Source: Propionibacteriaceae bacterium (GTDB lineage: Bacteria > Actinomycetota > Actinomycetes > Propionibacteriales > Propionibacteriaceae). Taken from it: a stretch of 64,000 nucleotides of DNA. The stretch lies in the NCBI GenBank assembly GCA_031285845.1, contig JAITVK010000034.1, positions 1 to 64,000 of the forward strand, written 5' to 3'. A program made the translations under genes and the position numbers. The notes under the pieces are model-generated. The model did no database searches. It saw only the letters and a list, made by a program, of their open reading frames with translations, and was not told the DNA's origin. Below are positions 1 through 9,016 of the stretch, in pieces (within the stretch, counting starts at the first letter, position 1; every line of letters begins with the position of its first letter).

Positions 1-216
1 GCCGCTGTCATCATCGGCGCGCAAGTCGTGAAAGACGCGGCAACCGCTGGACCTGCTGCGGGCGGCTACATCGGCGACACCGCAATGGGCCAAAGCGAAG
101 CCGCCCAACCCACGCCACCTTCCAGCCCCGCCGCGTCGCTTCCTCAGACGGTGTTCATCCCATCCTCCTCGACACCACCACCGGAACCACCGCCCGCCCC
201 AGCCTTGAAGGCGTGA
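1..216 (+). CDS. C-terminal end of a conjugative-element protein (partial)
   Basis: The frame is open from the left edge to a TGA at 214-216, so this is the C-terminal tail of a longer gene. The visible 71 residues begin with a hydrophobic and Gly/Ala-rich stretch and continue as a Pro/Ser/Thr-rich tail. The stop lies 3 bases before the ATG of the next gene, which points to one operon. In related actinobacterial elements, polytopic membrane proteins of the transfer apparatus occupy this place, but too little is visible to name a family. Confidence 0.5.
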   Translation, partial: AAVIIGAQVVKDAATAGPAAGGYIGDTAMGQSEAAQPTPPSSPAASLPQTVFIPSSSTPPPEPPPAPALKA

Positions 217-219
217 CCC

Positions 220-1683
220 ATGACTGTCACCAACGCGCGACCGGACTACGAACTCAACCCGGTCAAGTTCTCACGCCTAGCCAAACGCGGCCTGCTCCTG
301 GGTCTGTCCGGCCCGCAACTGGTCTGCCTCGCTATAGCCGCGATCTCCATCGTCGTCGCCCTCTACTCCGGTGGCGGCATATGGCTGGCCTGGACCGCCC
401 CGATCTGGGCGACAACCACCGCCTTGGCCCTCGTCAGCATGAACGGCAGAAAACTCATCGACTGGACACCCATCTGCGCTCGCTGGGCCAAACGAATCTA
501 CCAAGGACAAACCATGTTCAACCGCCGCATCGCCAAACCCCGACCCGCCGGAACCCTCGCCCTCCCCGGCGACGCCGCCGCCCTACGCCAGTGGGTCGAT
601 ACCCAAACCGGAGCCGTCATGATCCACGACCCGCACAACGCCACTCTCACCGCTGTCGTTGATGTCACCCATCCGTCATTCATCCTCCTCGACCCCGCCG
701 AACAAGAACGCCGAGTCCAATCCTGGGGCAGCGTACTGGCAACCTGCTGCCGATCAGGCCGCATCGCCCGCCTCCAAGTACTGGAACGCACCCTGCCAGA
801 CTCCGGCTCCGGCCTGGCCGACTGGTGGCGACTCAAGGGAAACGATGACGGCTCATGGACCGCCAAGGTCTACCGGGAACTCATCGACCGGGCCGGGCCA
901 GCATCCGAACGCCACACCACGACCATCTCCCTGGCACTCGACATGAAGGCCGCTGGGCGGGCCATCCGAGGCGCTGGTGGCGGGATGCGCGGTGCTGCCG
1001 CCGTATTGGTCCAAGAAATGAACACCCTGACCACAGCCTTGCGCAGCGCCGACCTGAATCCCGGCCACTGGCTCACACCCGAGGAACTCGCGTTCATGCT
1101 CCGCACCGCCTACGACCCCGAATCAGCCACAACACTTGAGCGCAACCCCACCATCGGACGAGACCTGGCCACCGCCGGACCAGTCGCGGTTCGTGAATCA
1201 TGGAGCCAGATGCGCACCGACACCGCATTCCACGCCGTGTTGTGGATCAGCGAATGGCCCCGCGCCCAAGTCTTCCCCGGCTTCCTCTCACCTGTCCTCC
1301 TGTCCTCGGGTATCCGCCGCAGCTTCTCCCTCATGGCCATGCCCATGCGAGCCGACCAAGCAGCCCGAGACATCCGTCGCAAGAAAACCGAACACATCGC
1401 CGACGCCGCGCAGCGAGCCAAAATCGGCCAAATCGAAAACGCCGCCACCACAGCCGAATACACCGACGTACTCAAACAAGAAGCCGACCTCACATCCGGC
1501 CACGGCATCATCCGCTACGTCGGACTCATCGCGGTCAGCACCAACACCGAAGACAAACTCCAAGCCGCACTCGCCGGCATCGAACAAGCCGCCGTCCAAG
1601 CCAGTTGCGAAACCAGAACCCTCGTCGGCCAGCAGGCTCAAGCATTCACCGCAGCCGCGCTGCCGCTGTGCCGGGCCGTCTAG
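220..1683 (+). CDS. SCO6880-family type IV secretion membrane protein
   Basis: This 487-residue protein has two hydrophobic segments near the N-terminus (about residues 28-48 and 52-70) followed by a long soluble region with no recognisable nucleotide-binding loop. Layout, length and position just before a VirB4-like ATPase fit the SCO6880-like proteins of actinobacterial conjugative elements, which are thought to be inner-membrane parts of the mating channel. The start ATG lies 3 bases after the preceding stop. It ends at 1683, and the next transfer gene in the same direction begins only at 3283, because a reverse-strand gene occupies the space between. The family is from recall of the sequence style; the exact role is inferred. 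Confidence 0.7.
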   Translation: MTVTNARPDYELNPVKFSRLAKRGLLLGLSGPQLVCLAIAAISIVVALYSGGGIWLAWTAPIWATTTALALVSMNGRKLIDWTPICARWAKRIYQGQTMFNRRIAKPRPAGTLALPGDAAALRQWVDTQTGAVMIHDPHNATLTAVVDVTHPSFILLDPAEQERRVQSWGSVLATCCRSGRIARLQVLERTLPDSGSGLADWWRLKGNDDGSWTAKVYRELIDRAGPASERHTTTISLALDMKAAGRAIRGAGGGMRGAAAVLVQEMNTLTTALRSADLNPGHWLTPEELAFMLRTAYDPESATTLERNPTIGRDLATAGPVAVRESWSQMRTDTAFHAVLWISEWPRAQVFPGFLSPVLLSSGIRRSFSLMAMPMRADQAARDIRRKKTEHIADAAQRAKIGQIENAATTAEYTDVLKQEADLTSGHGIIRYVGLIAVSTNTEDKLQAALAGIEQAAVQASCETRTLVGQQAQAFTAAALPLCRAV

Positions 1684-1827
1684 TGCAGATACAAATGCAT
1701 CGGCATTAGGACCGGAAGTACGATTTCGGTGAACAGACTATGGTGTCCGTGATTGTCGGTGATGAGCGTGATCCATCAGGGTGACCCCTTTGAGGTGAAC
1801 ATGCTGATTATCGTGTCAGCACTCGGT

Positions 1828-3114
1828 TCAATCGTCTGATGTCTGAGTGTATTGCTCCATGTCGCTGGGGTTCTCGTTTGATCCGGCAAGCTCATTGTTC
1901 AGGTGCTCATCTTGTTTGGGTAGGAACCGCTGAAACAAGTCGCCTACCTGGCCGATGGCGGCGTTGCCAAGCTTGGCTGCCATCGTCAGTCCTCCTGCGC
2001 CTGCCTCTAACGCTCTGTCTCTCACCTCTACGACAGCCTCATCCCAGCGCCGAGAATCGGCATCTGCGTACTCACTCTTGATCCCGAGCCGCGTCCAGAA
2101 CTCGCAGACACCACCTACGACGTGGTTGCGGGACTCGACCACGGCTGGAGATGAGAACGGATGGAACAACACCGCATCATTAGCGGACGCTACTGCGGCA
2201 TCCATCCGAGTAATCAAGTGCTCAGTGGCTGCGACAATGTCATCGCGGCTCCTCTGCCTGGCGATCCGCAGCCCGATCCGGTGCTGCTCCAACTCTCGGG
2301 GCGCAGTGACGAAAACCCGGTCGAGTTCCAGAATGCCCAACGCTTCCTGAAGTTGGAAGCATCGGGCGAGAATCGCGAGCCATTCGTGAACTTTGACCTG
2401 TGCGTCTCTCGTCACAGCCACCAAGTCCTGGATAGCTACGTTGCGCTCTAGTTTCTCGGTAATGGTTTGGATTTGCCGCATGGCGTACACCTGTGTCTGC
2501 TTTATCTGCGTGGAGGTGGCCTGCACCTTAGACCATGTGACCTCCGAGACCTCACCAACCTGATCCCGGATAGCCATCGCTTCCTCAATCTCGAGGCCGA
2601 CACCGACTATCCCCGCCACCACGGAGTCCTTTTGTGCCTGGAGGATGTCATCAACCTTCTGGTCAATAGCCGCCAGATAGTCGGTAATCTCGGCCATCGC
2701 TTGCTGCATGGCCATTTGAGCCATTATCCCCGCGACCCCGGTCAGAATCGCGGGATTGCCAAGCATCGAGCCGGGGCCTTTGGCGAACTCCGCCAACGCT
2801 CTAATCTTGCCGTCCGGCCCAGTCATGACAGCCTTCAGTGTGCCGTCCGTGCCCTTCATCAAGTTGAACTACCTGAGTTGCTGCACTGATTTCTCAGTTA
2901 GCTGCACCCACCGTCCCGAGGCTGCTGAAATCTCCGCAGCCGCCTGTGCGACCGTCGTCCCGGACCCGACAACCCTGCCCAGCCGACCCAACGCCAAACT
3001 TTTGCTTGGCACCTGATCCAACTCCTGCGAAGCAAGAAAACGATCCACATCCTCGGCAGCACCGATCACTGCCAGACCGTCACCATCACTGACGAGTTGA
3101 ATCTCGTTGCCCAT
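1828..3114 (-). pseudogene. Cargo gene of unknown function interrupted by an amber codon
   Basis: Two reverse-strand reading frames, 81 residues (3114-2869) and 344 residues (2862-1828), lie in the same frame and are separated only by a TAG at 2871-2869 and two sense codons. Read through, they give one protein of about 428 residues with a good start (ATG at 3114, preceded by GAAGGGAAGG). I recall actinobacterial hypothetical proteins of about this length with both halves fused, so I call this one gene with a nonsense mutation. The second half has an Ala/Met-rich segment near its start and a long, probably helical core without known motifs. It runs against the transfer operon and looks like inserted cargo. 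Alternatives are amber read-through or two real genes with a TTG start at 2862. Confidence 0.6.
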
Positions 3115-3282
3115 GCCTTCCCTTCAGTGGTCTATGTCGTGTTAAGTCGTGTAGGTTCTCGGCGAGCAGCCTCGTTACCGGAGCACGCAGTCTGGTGAAC
3201 GAAAATCCAGTCAAGGGTCGATTTCACATCATCGACGCGCTTTATGCCGATTCGCTCCTCTCCATACCGATAAGACTACCGG

Positions 3283-4863
3283 TTGGGCGGGTGGACGTAC
3301 CTGCTGGATGTGGAAACAACCGAGACTCTGCACACCGCGCTGTTGTCCCAACCTGAGCGGCTTACTCGCCGCGAGCGGAAGGCGCTGCGTCGAGCGGCCA
3401 TGAAGCTGGACAAGGCAGCAAGACATGCTCGGAAGGCGAAGTACCGGCAGGAACGTGAGGACGCCCGACACGAAGCTCATGCGGCAGCATTTCTGCCCGC
3501 ATGGGGTGAGCCTGGACCAGCACAGTTACGTACCCCTGGGCACTTCTGGCTTCCGAAGCATCAGGACACTACGGCTACCTTGGCGGGGGCGTATCCGTTC
3601 CTTGCTGAGGGTGGTTTGGGTGCGGATGGGGTGTTTGTTGGTTCGGACATGTTCGGTGGTGCGTCGTTCGTGTATGACCCGTGGGTCCTGTACGCCGCCG
3701 GAATCATCACCGCACCAAACATCGTGCTGGCCGGGATTGTCGGCTCGGGCAAGTCGTCGCTAGCGAAATCGCTTTACACTCGGTCGATTCCGTTCGGGCG
3801 GCGGGTGTATGTGCCGGGCGATCCGAAAGGCGAACACACCGCCGTCGCCGAAGCCGTCGGTGGGAAAGCCATCCGGCTCGGCCACGGGCTGGCCACCCGC
3901 CTCAACCCCTTGGATGAAGGCTACCGGCCCAGCCATCTGACCGACGCTGAGTGGCTGGCCCAGGTCACCTCCCGCCGCCGTGACCTCATCGGCGCGCTGG
4001 CTGAGACTGTTCTTGACCGGACCATGACTCCGCTGGAGCACACCGCTATTGATGTGGCACTTTCCAGCGCCGTCGCATCGGCGAGGGTGCCGATCTTGCC
4101 AATGGTCGTCGAACGCATCCTCGCGCCCGACTGTGTGGATGATCCCGACGGTCGTTTGACTGAGGATGGCAGGCAGGTCGGCCATGCGCTGCGTCGCCTC
4201 GTTGCCGGTGACCTGGCCGGGCTGTTCGACGGACCCTCGACCGTCCGATTTGATCCGTCGTTGCCGATGGTCTCCCTTGATCTGTCCGCTGTGGCGGAGA
4301 ACTCGACTCTGATCTCGGTGTTGATGACCTGCTCATCGGCATGGATGGAATCAGCCCTGCTCGACCCGGAAGGCGGGCAACGCTGGGTGATCTATGACGA
4401 AGCGTGGCGGCTCATGTCCCACCCCGCCTTGCTGCGGCGTATGGATGCCCAGTGGCGATTGGCCCGTCACTACGGGATCGCCAACATGCTGATCTTCCAC
4501 AAACTCACCGACCTGGACAACGTTGGTGACCAGGGCACGGCCATGCGTTCCCTTGCCTCGTCGCTGCTGGCTAACGCTGAGACTCGGATCATCTACCGGC
4601 AGGAGTCTGACCAGACCAAAGGTGCCGCCGAGACCCTGGGCCTGACTGGCACGGAGATGAAGCTCCTGCCGACACTCTCAACCGGCCAAGGCTTATGGCG
4701 GATCAAGGACCGCTCTTTCGTCGTCCAGCACCAGCTACACCCCGCCGAAATGGCCCTGTTCGATACCACCGCCCGCATGACACAGGAATCCCGTGGGATA
4801 ACCAACGAGATGACCTCACACCACAGCCCTAGACACGCCTACCTCGAAGGAGAACAACCATGA
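3283..4863 (+). CDS. VirB4-like conjugative transfer ATPase
   Basis: This ATPase of up to 526 residues would energise the type IV secretion channel. A Walker A loop (GIVGSGKSS, about residues 151-159) follows a basic, charged N-terminal stretch, and a Walker B-like segment (VIYDEAW) lies near residue 370. The C-terminal half has the RQESDQTKGAAETLGL-type sequence seen in VirB4/TraC relatives of Actinobacteria. The frame opens with TTG at 3283, with no clear ribosome site; ATG at 3400 (residue 40) is an alternative start. The stop overlaps the next ATG by four bases (ATGA), so the three genes from here to 7354 are translationally coupled. The inserted cargo gene upstream may have displaced the original 5' end. 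Confidence 0.8.
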   Translation: MGGWTYLLDVETTETLHTALLSQPERLTRRERKALRRAAMKLDKAARHARKAKYRQEREDARHEAHAAAFLPAWGEPGPAQLRTPGHFWLPKHQDTTATLAGAYPFLAEGGLGADGVFVGSDMFGGASFVYDPWVLYAAGIITAPNIVLAGIVGSGKSSLAKSLYTRSIPFGRRVYVPGDPKGEHTAVAEAVGGKAIRLGHGLATRLNPLDEGYRPSHLTDAEWLAQVTSRRRDLIGALAETVLDRTMTPLEHTAIDVALSSAVASARVPILPMVVERILAPDCVDDPDGRLTEDGRQVGHALRRLVAGDLAGLFDGPSTVRFDPSLPMVSLDLSAVAENSTLISVLMTCSSAWMESALLDPEGGQRWVIYDEAWRLMSHPALLRRMDAQWRLARHYGIANMLIFHKLTDLDNVGDQGTAMRSLASSLLANAETRIIYRQESDQTKGAAETLGLTGTEMKLLPTLSTGQGLWRIKDRSFVVQHQLHPAEMALFDTTARMTQESRGITNEMTSHHSPRHAYLEGEQP

Positions 4864-5591
4864 GCCCCACCGACTCTTTTTGGCCAGCAGATGCAATCGG
4901 CTCTGAAGGGAAAGCAGAAGCCCCCTCCTCTCGCAGCGATCACCTGTACAAGTCTTGGACCCCGGACAAGCCGTGGGTCACGGCCACAGTGACCGAACCC
5001 GACCTGCTGGATGTGCAAGTGTTCGGCATCTGCTACTACCCGCCCGAAGGTTTCCCACCCCTGACTCGTGCGATGTTCGGGCTGCTGATGGATCACCTGT
5101 ACGACCGACTGCGCCAACCCTTCACCGTCGAACTGATCGAGACCGACGGTACCCACGAGATCGGCACTATCGACCTACGTGACAAACCACAATCCGTCGA
5201 AACAGTCGAAGCCTTGTCTGTGCCGCCCCGGTCAACGGAAGAATTGCCAGCACGTCGACATTTGGAGTCCGAATCCCCGACAACACCAACACCGGCAGCG
5301 CATATGTGGCTGCCTGCACCACCAACCGGTGACTTGCCCCTCGCACCTGGCCCCGCCCATCCCGGCAGCGTCGGGGCAGGGCTGAATGTGCCGGTACAGG
5401 CGAGCGGGTTCATCCCCGGTGAAGAAGCCGCTGTCGCATTGGTCGTGTCAGGCATGGTCGCTAGCACCACTGGTGAAGTCCAGGTTCAGATTCCCCACCA
5501 GGTCATCCAATCCCTACCCACTGGCGAAATTGTGCTTCTAGGCCGATCATCAGGCCGCTTCACGACACGTCAACCCTTGCCCGAAGCATGA
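4860..5591 (+). CDS. Conjugative element protein of unknown function
   Basis: I do not recognise a family for this 243-residue soluble protein. It has a folded-looking N-terminal 110 residues, a Pro/Thr-rich linker (about 120-180) and a C-terminal region rich in Val/Gly. There is no signal peptide, membrane segment or nucleotide-binding motif. It overlaps the ATPase gene by four bases upstream and the coupling-protein gene by four bases downstream, so it is almost certainly part of the transfer operon. A role as an adaptor between ATPase and coupling protein would fit the position but is only a guess. Confidence 0.65.
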   Translation: MSPTDSFWPADAIGSEGKAEAPSSRSDHLYKSWTPDKPWVTATVTEPDLLDVQVFGICYYPPEGFPPLTRAMFGLLMDHLYDRLRQPFTVELIETDGTHEIGTIDLRDKPQSVETVEALSVPPRSTEELPARRHLESESPTTPTPAAHMWLPAPPTGDLPLAPGPAHPGSVGAGLNVPVQASGFIPGEEAAVALVVSGMVASTTGEVQVQIPHQVIQSLPTGEIVLLGRSSGRFTTRQPLPEA

Positions 5592-7354
5592 CCAATCCTG
5601 GCAGCGCCCCAGCAGGCCGAGACGGCCTGGTCAACCTTGGCCTAGTGCTGCTCGGCATCACGACAGCCATCGGTATCATCCTGCGCGCTTCCGCCTCCAT
5701 GACTGCGTTCATCACCGGGCATGAACAACCGACCGGCGGGCCATTCACGGGCATCATGGCTATCCTCGACCCCCATGACCCCGGCGCAGGGATGGGAGCC
5801 GCAGGACTCAACGTCTGGATGTACTGGTCATGCGCGGTCGGGATGCTCATCCTGACCGGATGGCTGGTCGCCTGGTCCTGGCGAGCACTCCGGCGCTCTG
5901 AACAGCGAGCGGTGGTTGATCCGCACCACATCGTCGGTACTGCCAGCCGTGACGAGATCAAGCGCCTTGCGTCCGCTAAGACGCTGGTCAAACGCGGCGG
6001 CACGCTGCGTCCATCCATCACAAAACCGGAGCCCGCCGAGGTCGGCTACCTTATCGGCTCCGGCCACGGCATCGGCGTGTGGGCTTCAGTCGAGGACTCA
6101 ATCCTGCTGATCGGTCCACCACGCTCCGGTAAAGGCGTACACATCGTCATCAACACCATCCTCGACGCGCCCGGTGCTGTCGTCACCACCTCCACCAGAC
6201 CCGACAATCTGACCGTGACACTGAAGGCCCGTCAAGAGATCGGCCCGGTGGCGGTGTTCGACCCCCAACACTTAGCTGACGGCTTGCCAGCCGGATTACG
6301 GTGGTCTCCCGTCCGGGGTTGCGAACAACCATTGACCGCGATGATCCGAGCCACCGGATTGGCGTCGGCGACCGGGATCGGTGGTGGCGGTGTTGAGAAC
6401 GGTGGCTTCTGGGAAGGTAAAACCCGCCAAGCTCTCCAAGCCCTCCTCCACGCCGCCGCCCTCGACGACAGGGACTCCGCAGAACTATTTCGCTGGACCC
6501 TCGACCCGATGGCCGCCGTCGATGCCGTCACCATCCTGCGCTCCAACAGCCAAGCCGCAACAGGTTGGGCTGAAGCTCTCGACGCCATGATCCACGCCGA
6601 TCCCAGAACCCGTGACTCCATTTGGCAAGGCGTCTCCCTCTCCCTATCAGCACTCGCCGACCCGCGCGTTCTCACCGCCGTCAGCCCACAACCTGGAGAA
6701 GACTTCGACCCCGCCACTTTCCTGCGCGACAACGGCACCCTCTACTTGCTGGCGACCGGGGCCGGAGCTGGGGCTTCTTCCGCCCTAGTCGCCGCGTTCG
6801 TAGAAGACCTCGTAGAAACAGCCCGCGTGTTGGCCGCGAAATCACCAGGCACACGTTTCGACCCACCCCTACTGCTCGCGCTTGATGAGATCGGGAACCT
6901 CGCACCACTCCCATCCCTACCGATCCTGATGGCTGAGGGCGGCGGAACTGGTATCACTACCATGCCCGTCCTCCAATCCCTAGCCCAAGCACGCCAGAAA
7001 TGGGGGCAGGACGCGGCATCAGCTATCTGGGACGCCTCAATCGTCAAGATCATCCTGGGTGGTGCTTCCTCTACCTCCGATCTGCGCGACATCTCCACCC
7101 TGATCGGTGAACGTGACGAAACCACCACCAGCGACACTCACACCGAGACCGGAGGGTTCTCAACCCAACGATCCATCCGCCGTGTCCCGATCATGCCACC
7201 GGAAACGATCCGCACCCTGCCCTTCGGAACCGGCGTCACCCTGCTGCGTTCAACCAAGCCAATCGTCACCGACCTGCGTCCCTGGACCGCCCGCAAAGAC
7301 GCTAAAGAGCTGCGTGAGCAGCGATCCGATCTTGAGCAGCGGCTGCGTGGTTAG
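5588..7354 (+). CDS. VirD4/TraG-like type IV coupling protein
   Basis: This 588-residue protein is the membrane ATPase that brings the DNA-relaxase complex to the secretion channel. Two membrane segments lie near residues 16-32 and 76-98. A Walker A loop (GPPRSGKG, about 176-183) is followed by the TTSTRPDNL segment, and the Walker B region (LALDEIGNL) is near residue 425 with the AEGGGTGI stretch shortly after. This order is the normal TraG/VirD4 layout. The start ATG overlaps the stop of the preceding gene (ATGA). It is the best marker that the element is conjugative rather than only integrative. Confidence 0.88.
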   Translation: MTNPGSAPAGRDGLVNLGLVLLGITTAIGIILRASASMTAFITGHEQPTGGPFTGIMAILDPHDPGAGMGAAGLNVWMYWSCAVGMLILTGWLVAWSWRALRRSEQRAVVDPHHIVGTASRDEIKRLASAKTLVKRGGTLRPSITKPEPAEVGYLIGSGHGIGVWASVEDSILLIGPPRSGKGVHIVINTILDAPGAVVTTSTRPDNLTVTLKARQEIGPVAVFDPQHLADGLPAGLRWSPVRGCEQPLTAMIRATGLASATGIGGGGVENGGFWEGKTRQALQALLHAAALDDRDSAELFRWTLDPMAAVDAVTILRSNSQAATGWAEALDAMIHADPRTRDSIWQGVSLSLSALADPRVLTAVSPQPGEDFDPATFLRDNGTLYLLATGAGAGASSALVAAFVEDLVETARVLAAKSPGTRFDPPLLLALDEIGNLAPLPSLPILMAEGGGTGITTMPVLQSLAQARQKWGQDAASAIWDASIVKIILGGASSTSDLRDISTLIGERDETTTSDTHTETGGFSTQRSIRRVPIMPPETIRTLPFGTGVTLLRSTKPIVTDLRPWTARKDAKELREQRSDLEQRLRG

Positions 7355-7472
7355 CGGTTGCCCATCTTGAGAATGCCCTCAGCCCATGACTTGGCTGGGA
7401 GCGTTTCGCGCACCTGATGGTCAAGAGCGGCTGCTAATCGTGGTGGCTGCGTGTTCAGCAAGGACTATTCCG

Positions 7473-7925
7473 ATGCCTATCAAGACTTCCACGTCGATGT
7501 CGGGGTTTGTTGCCTCGACACCCATGTTGTCTCGTGCCGAGTCCGGGGATGCCCGGTGTTACATGAAGGTCGGCCAGGAGCATTTCATTCGTAACCCTGA
7601 CGGGTCGTTCACACAAGACGAGACCAGTTTCCATGATCTGGTGATGTTCCGCCGGGCCGGGGAGAAGGCTGCCGCCCAGTTCGTCAAGGGAGACAAGTTC
7701 GTCGCCGAGGGCTACATCCACCAGTACACCGTCACCGACCAAGACGGAGTGATCGAAGACCGCGAGGAGTTCGTCGCCCGCCATATCGGCCACGACTCTG
7801 CTGCGACCCGTTACAGCGTGGATCGCACCCCGAGGGTTCAGCAAGGCCCCACGATGCCCACCAACTCCACCGGGGTCGCGTCCTTTCAACACGCCAGGCC
7901 TGAACCGGCCACGGTCGGCATGTGA
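7473..7925 (+). CDS. ssb: Single-stranded DNA-binding protein (ICE-encoded)
   Basis: The 150-residue product has the OB-fold pattern of SSB proteins: a GFVAS start strand, a FHDLVMFRRAGE-like central block and the FVKGDKFVAEGYIHQYT segment typical of the family. The C-terminus lacks the usual acidic DDDIPF-type tip, as is common for plasmid and ICE copies. I chose ATG 7473 because AAGGA lies about ten bases upstream and the next residues (MPIKTST) lead into the fold; the open frame extends further up to 7386 without support. It probably coats transferred single strands. The next gene starts ten bases after its stop. Confidence 0.8.
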   Translation: MPIKTSTSMSGFVASTPMLSRAESGDARCYMKVGQEHFIRNPDGSFTQDETSFHDLVMFRRAGEKAAAQFVKGDKFVAEGYIHQYTVTDQDGVIEDREEFVARHIGHDSAATRYSVDRTPRVQQGPTMPTNSTGVASFQHARPEPATVGM

Positions 7926-7934
7926 GGAGTGATC

Positions 7935-8552
7935 ATGACAGACAGCACCGCCCCGGAGACGGGGTTCACCCTTGATGATCTGGGGAACTACGACCCCACC
8001 TTCGACGAGACAGACAACGCCTCCACGACTGACGGCCCGCCTCGCCCAATCGTGTGGGCAGCCTTGTCGTCGGATGAGGCCGAGTTCGAGTGGCTCCGGT
8101 TGAACGAGTGGGTCGAAGACCTGCGCCACACGTTCGCCTTATCGGCTCAGATCGTGCCGCCGTTCTGGCACCGCCACCCCCTCCTGGTCGAGCACCTGTC
8201 CGCCCTGCATACCCATTGGCTGGCCGCCTACGATCCTGAGCAGCATGGTTCTGCACCGTTCGGTTGGATCAGGGACTTGGACGAGTGGAAGCTGCGGATG
8301 CGTGAAGCGGTGGCCATGCTCGGCACCCGCCTGGACTCCGACCGTCCCCACAAGCTCGCCCCCTGGCCGGGCGAACCCGAACCGGACCCAGACGACACTC
8401 CACCACTGGTGAACCTGGCCGACCGCTACGACGACTTCGTGACCTACATTCTGTGGTGGGTGGACCACCGCCGCGCACTCGAAGACCGCTACTACGCCAT
8501 GATCGCCGAAACCACCGCCACCGGCAACCAAGACCAGGAGGCTGAAGTATGA
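7935..8552 (+). CDS. DUF4913-domain protein
   Basis: The 205-residue product matches the DUF4913 pattern: a Trp-rich region with EWLRLNEWVEDL, a PPFWHRHPLLVEHLSALHTHW block and a final GWIRDLDEWK segment. DUF4913 proteins are common in actinobacterial ICEs and plasmids and have no assigned function. The ATG at 7935 is preceded by AGGAG at 7925-7929 and preferred over the GTG at 7929. The stop overlaps the next gene's ATG by four bases. Confidence 0.75.
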   Translation: MTDSTAPETGFTLDDLGNYDPTFDETDNASTTDGPPRPIVWAALSSDEAEFEWLRLNEWVEDLRHTFALSAQIVPPFWHRHPLLVEHLSALHTHWLAAYDPEQHGSAPFGWIRDLDEWKLRMREAVAMLGTRLDSDRPHKLAPWPGEPEPDPDDTPPLVNLADRYDDFVTYILWWVDHRRALEDRYYAMIAETTATGNQDQEAEV

Positions 8553-8746
8553 CAAAACGTCAGCGTAAACCGGCCAGCAGGCGTGGCGAAGCCGAGCGGC
8601 AACTGAGAGCCAAGACGGTCAAGCGCCGTGAACCTGACCTGGAACTGCTGGGCCGGATCATCGTGGAAGCGGCCCTGGCTGATGCTGGACCGGCACGGTC
8701 TGGCGCTATCGACCACACCGGACTCCTGCCAAGACCCCCGCGCTGA
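8549..8746 (+). CDS. Small basic ICE protein of unknown function
   Basis: This 65-residue protein has a strongly basic N-terminus (Lys/Arg about one residue in three over the first 30) and then a short acidic/hydrophobic helix. It could bind nucleic acid or act as a partner of the DUF4913 protein, with which it overlaps by four bases (ATGA). I recognise no family. A perfect 15-bp hairpin begins 31 bases after its stop, which suggests that the operon ends here. Confidence 0.55.
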   Translation: MTKRQRKPASRRGEAERQLRAKTVKRREPDLELLGRIIVEAALADAGPARSGAIDHTGLLPRPPR

Positions 8747-8776
8747 AACCACAACCCGGCCAACACCGGCACCAGC

Positions 8777-8811
8777 CTGTGAGGAGAGCGACATGATCGC
8801 TCTCCTCACAG
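8777..8811 (+). terminator. 15-bp perfect hairpin closing the ICE transfer operon
   Basis: CTGTGAGGAGAGCGA at 8777-8791 and its exact reverse complement at 8797-8811 enclose a five-base loop (CATGA). It stands between the small basic gene and the recombinase leader. There is no T tract after the stem, so it would be an L-shaped or factor-assisted terminator. An 11-codon frame with a ribosome-site-like GGAGAG lies inside the stem and is explained by the repeat. Confidence 0.7.
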
Positions 8812-8868
8812 CATCTAAACGCCGCTGAATAGGTTGACCGGTTCAGGTCGGGGTAAACTGAAGGTACT

Positions 8869-9011
8869 GCGCGTCACGGATGCACAGTCGTGTGGGCGGC
8901 GGCCAATCTGGCCAATGCGTACTGGACCAGCCTTCAAGGCTGGGACTGTCCTCTTTAATCTTCTTTACTGGCATCCACCAAGGCCGTGACGCGCCCAACA
9001 AAAAAGAGGAC
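8869..9011 (+). promoter_or_regulatory. Structured 5' leader of the recombinase with ribosome-site sequestration
   Basis: Several exact inverted repeats are nested in front of the recombinase. GCGCGTCACGG (8869-8879) pairs with 8984-8994; ACAGTC (8884-8889) with GACTGT (8944-8949); CCAGCC (8927-8932) with GGCTGG (8938-8943). GTCCTCTTT (8948-8956) pairs with AAAGAGGAC (9003-9011), which contains the Shine-Dalgarno GAGGA of the recombinase. The second and fourth pairings share bases 8948-8949 and so compete in part, as in a switch. The long 11-bp closing pair brackets the whole fold. This suggests control of recombinase translation by RNA folding; the trigger is unknown. Confidence 0.55.
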
Positions 9012-9016
9012 ACACC

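Noticed and set aside
8793-8828. Eleven-codon frame with a GGAGAG ribosome-like site
   Set aside because: The start and the site lie inside the arms of a perfect 15-bp hairpin, which explains both.
8829-9016. Known riboswitch or T-box before the recombinase
   Set aside because: No T-box sequence, no GEMM, cobalamin or other familiar core could be recognised; I list it only as a structured leader.
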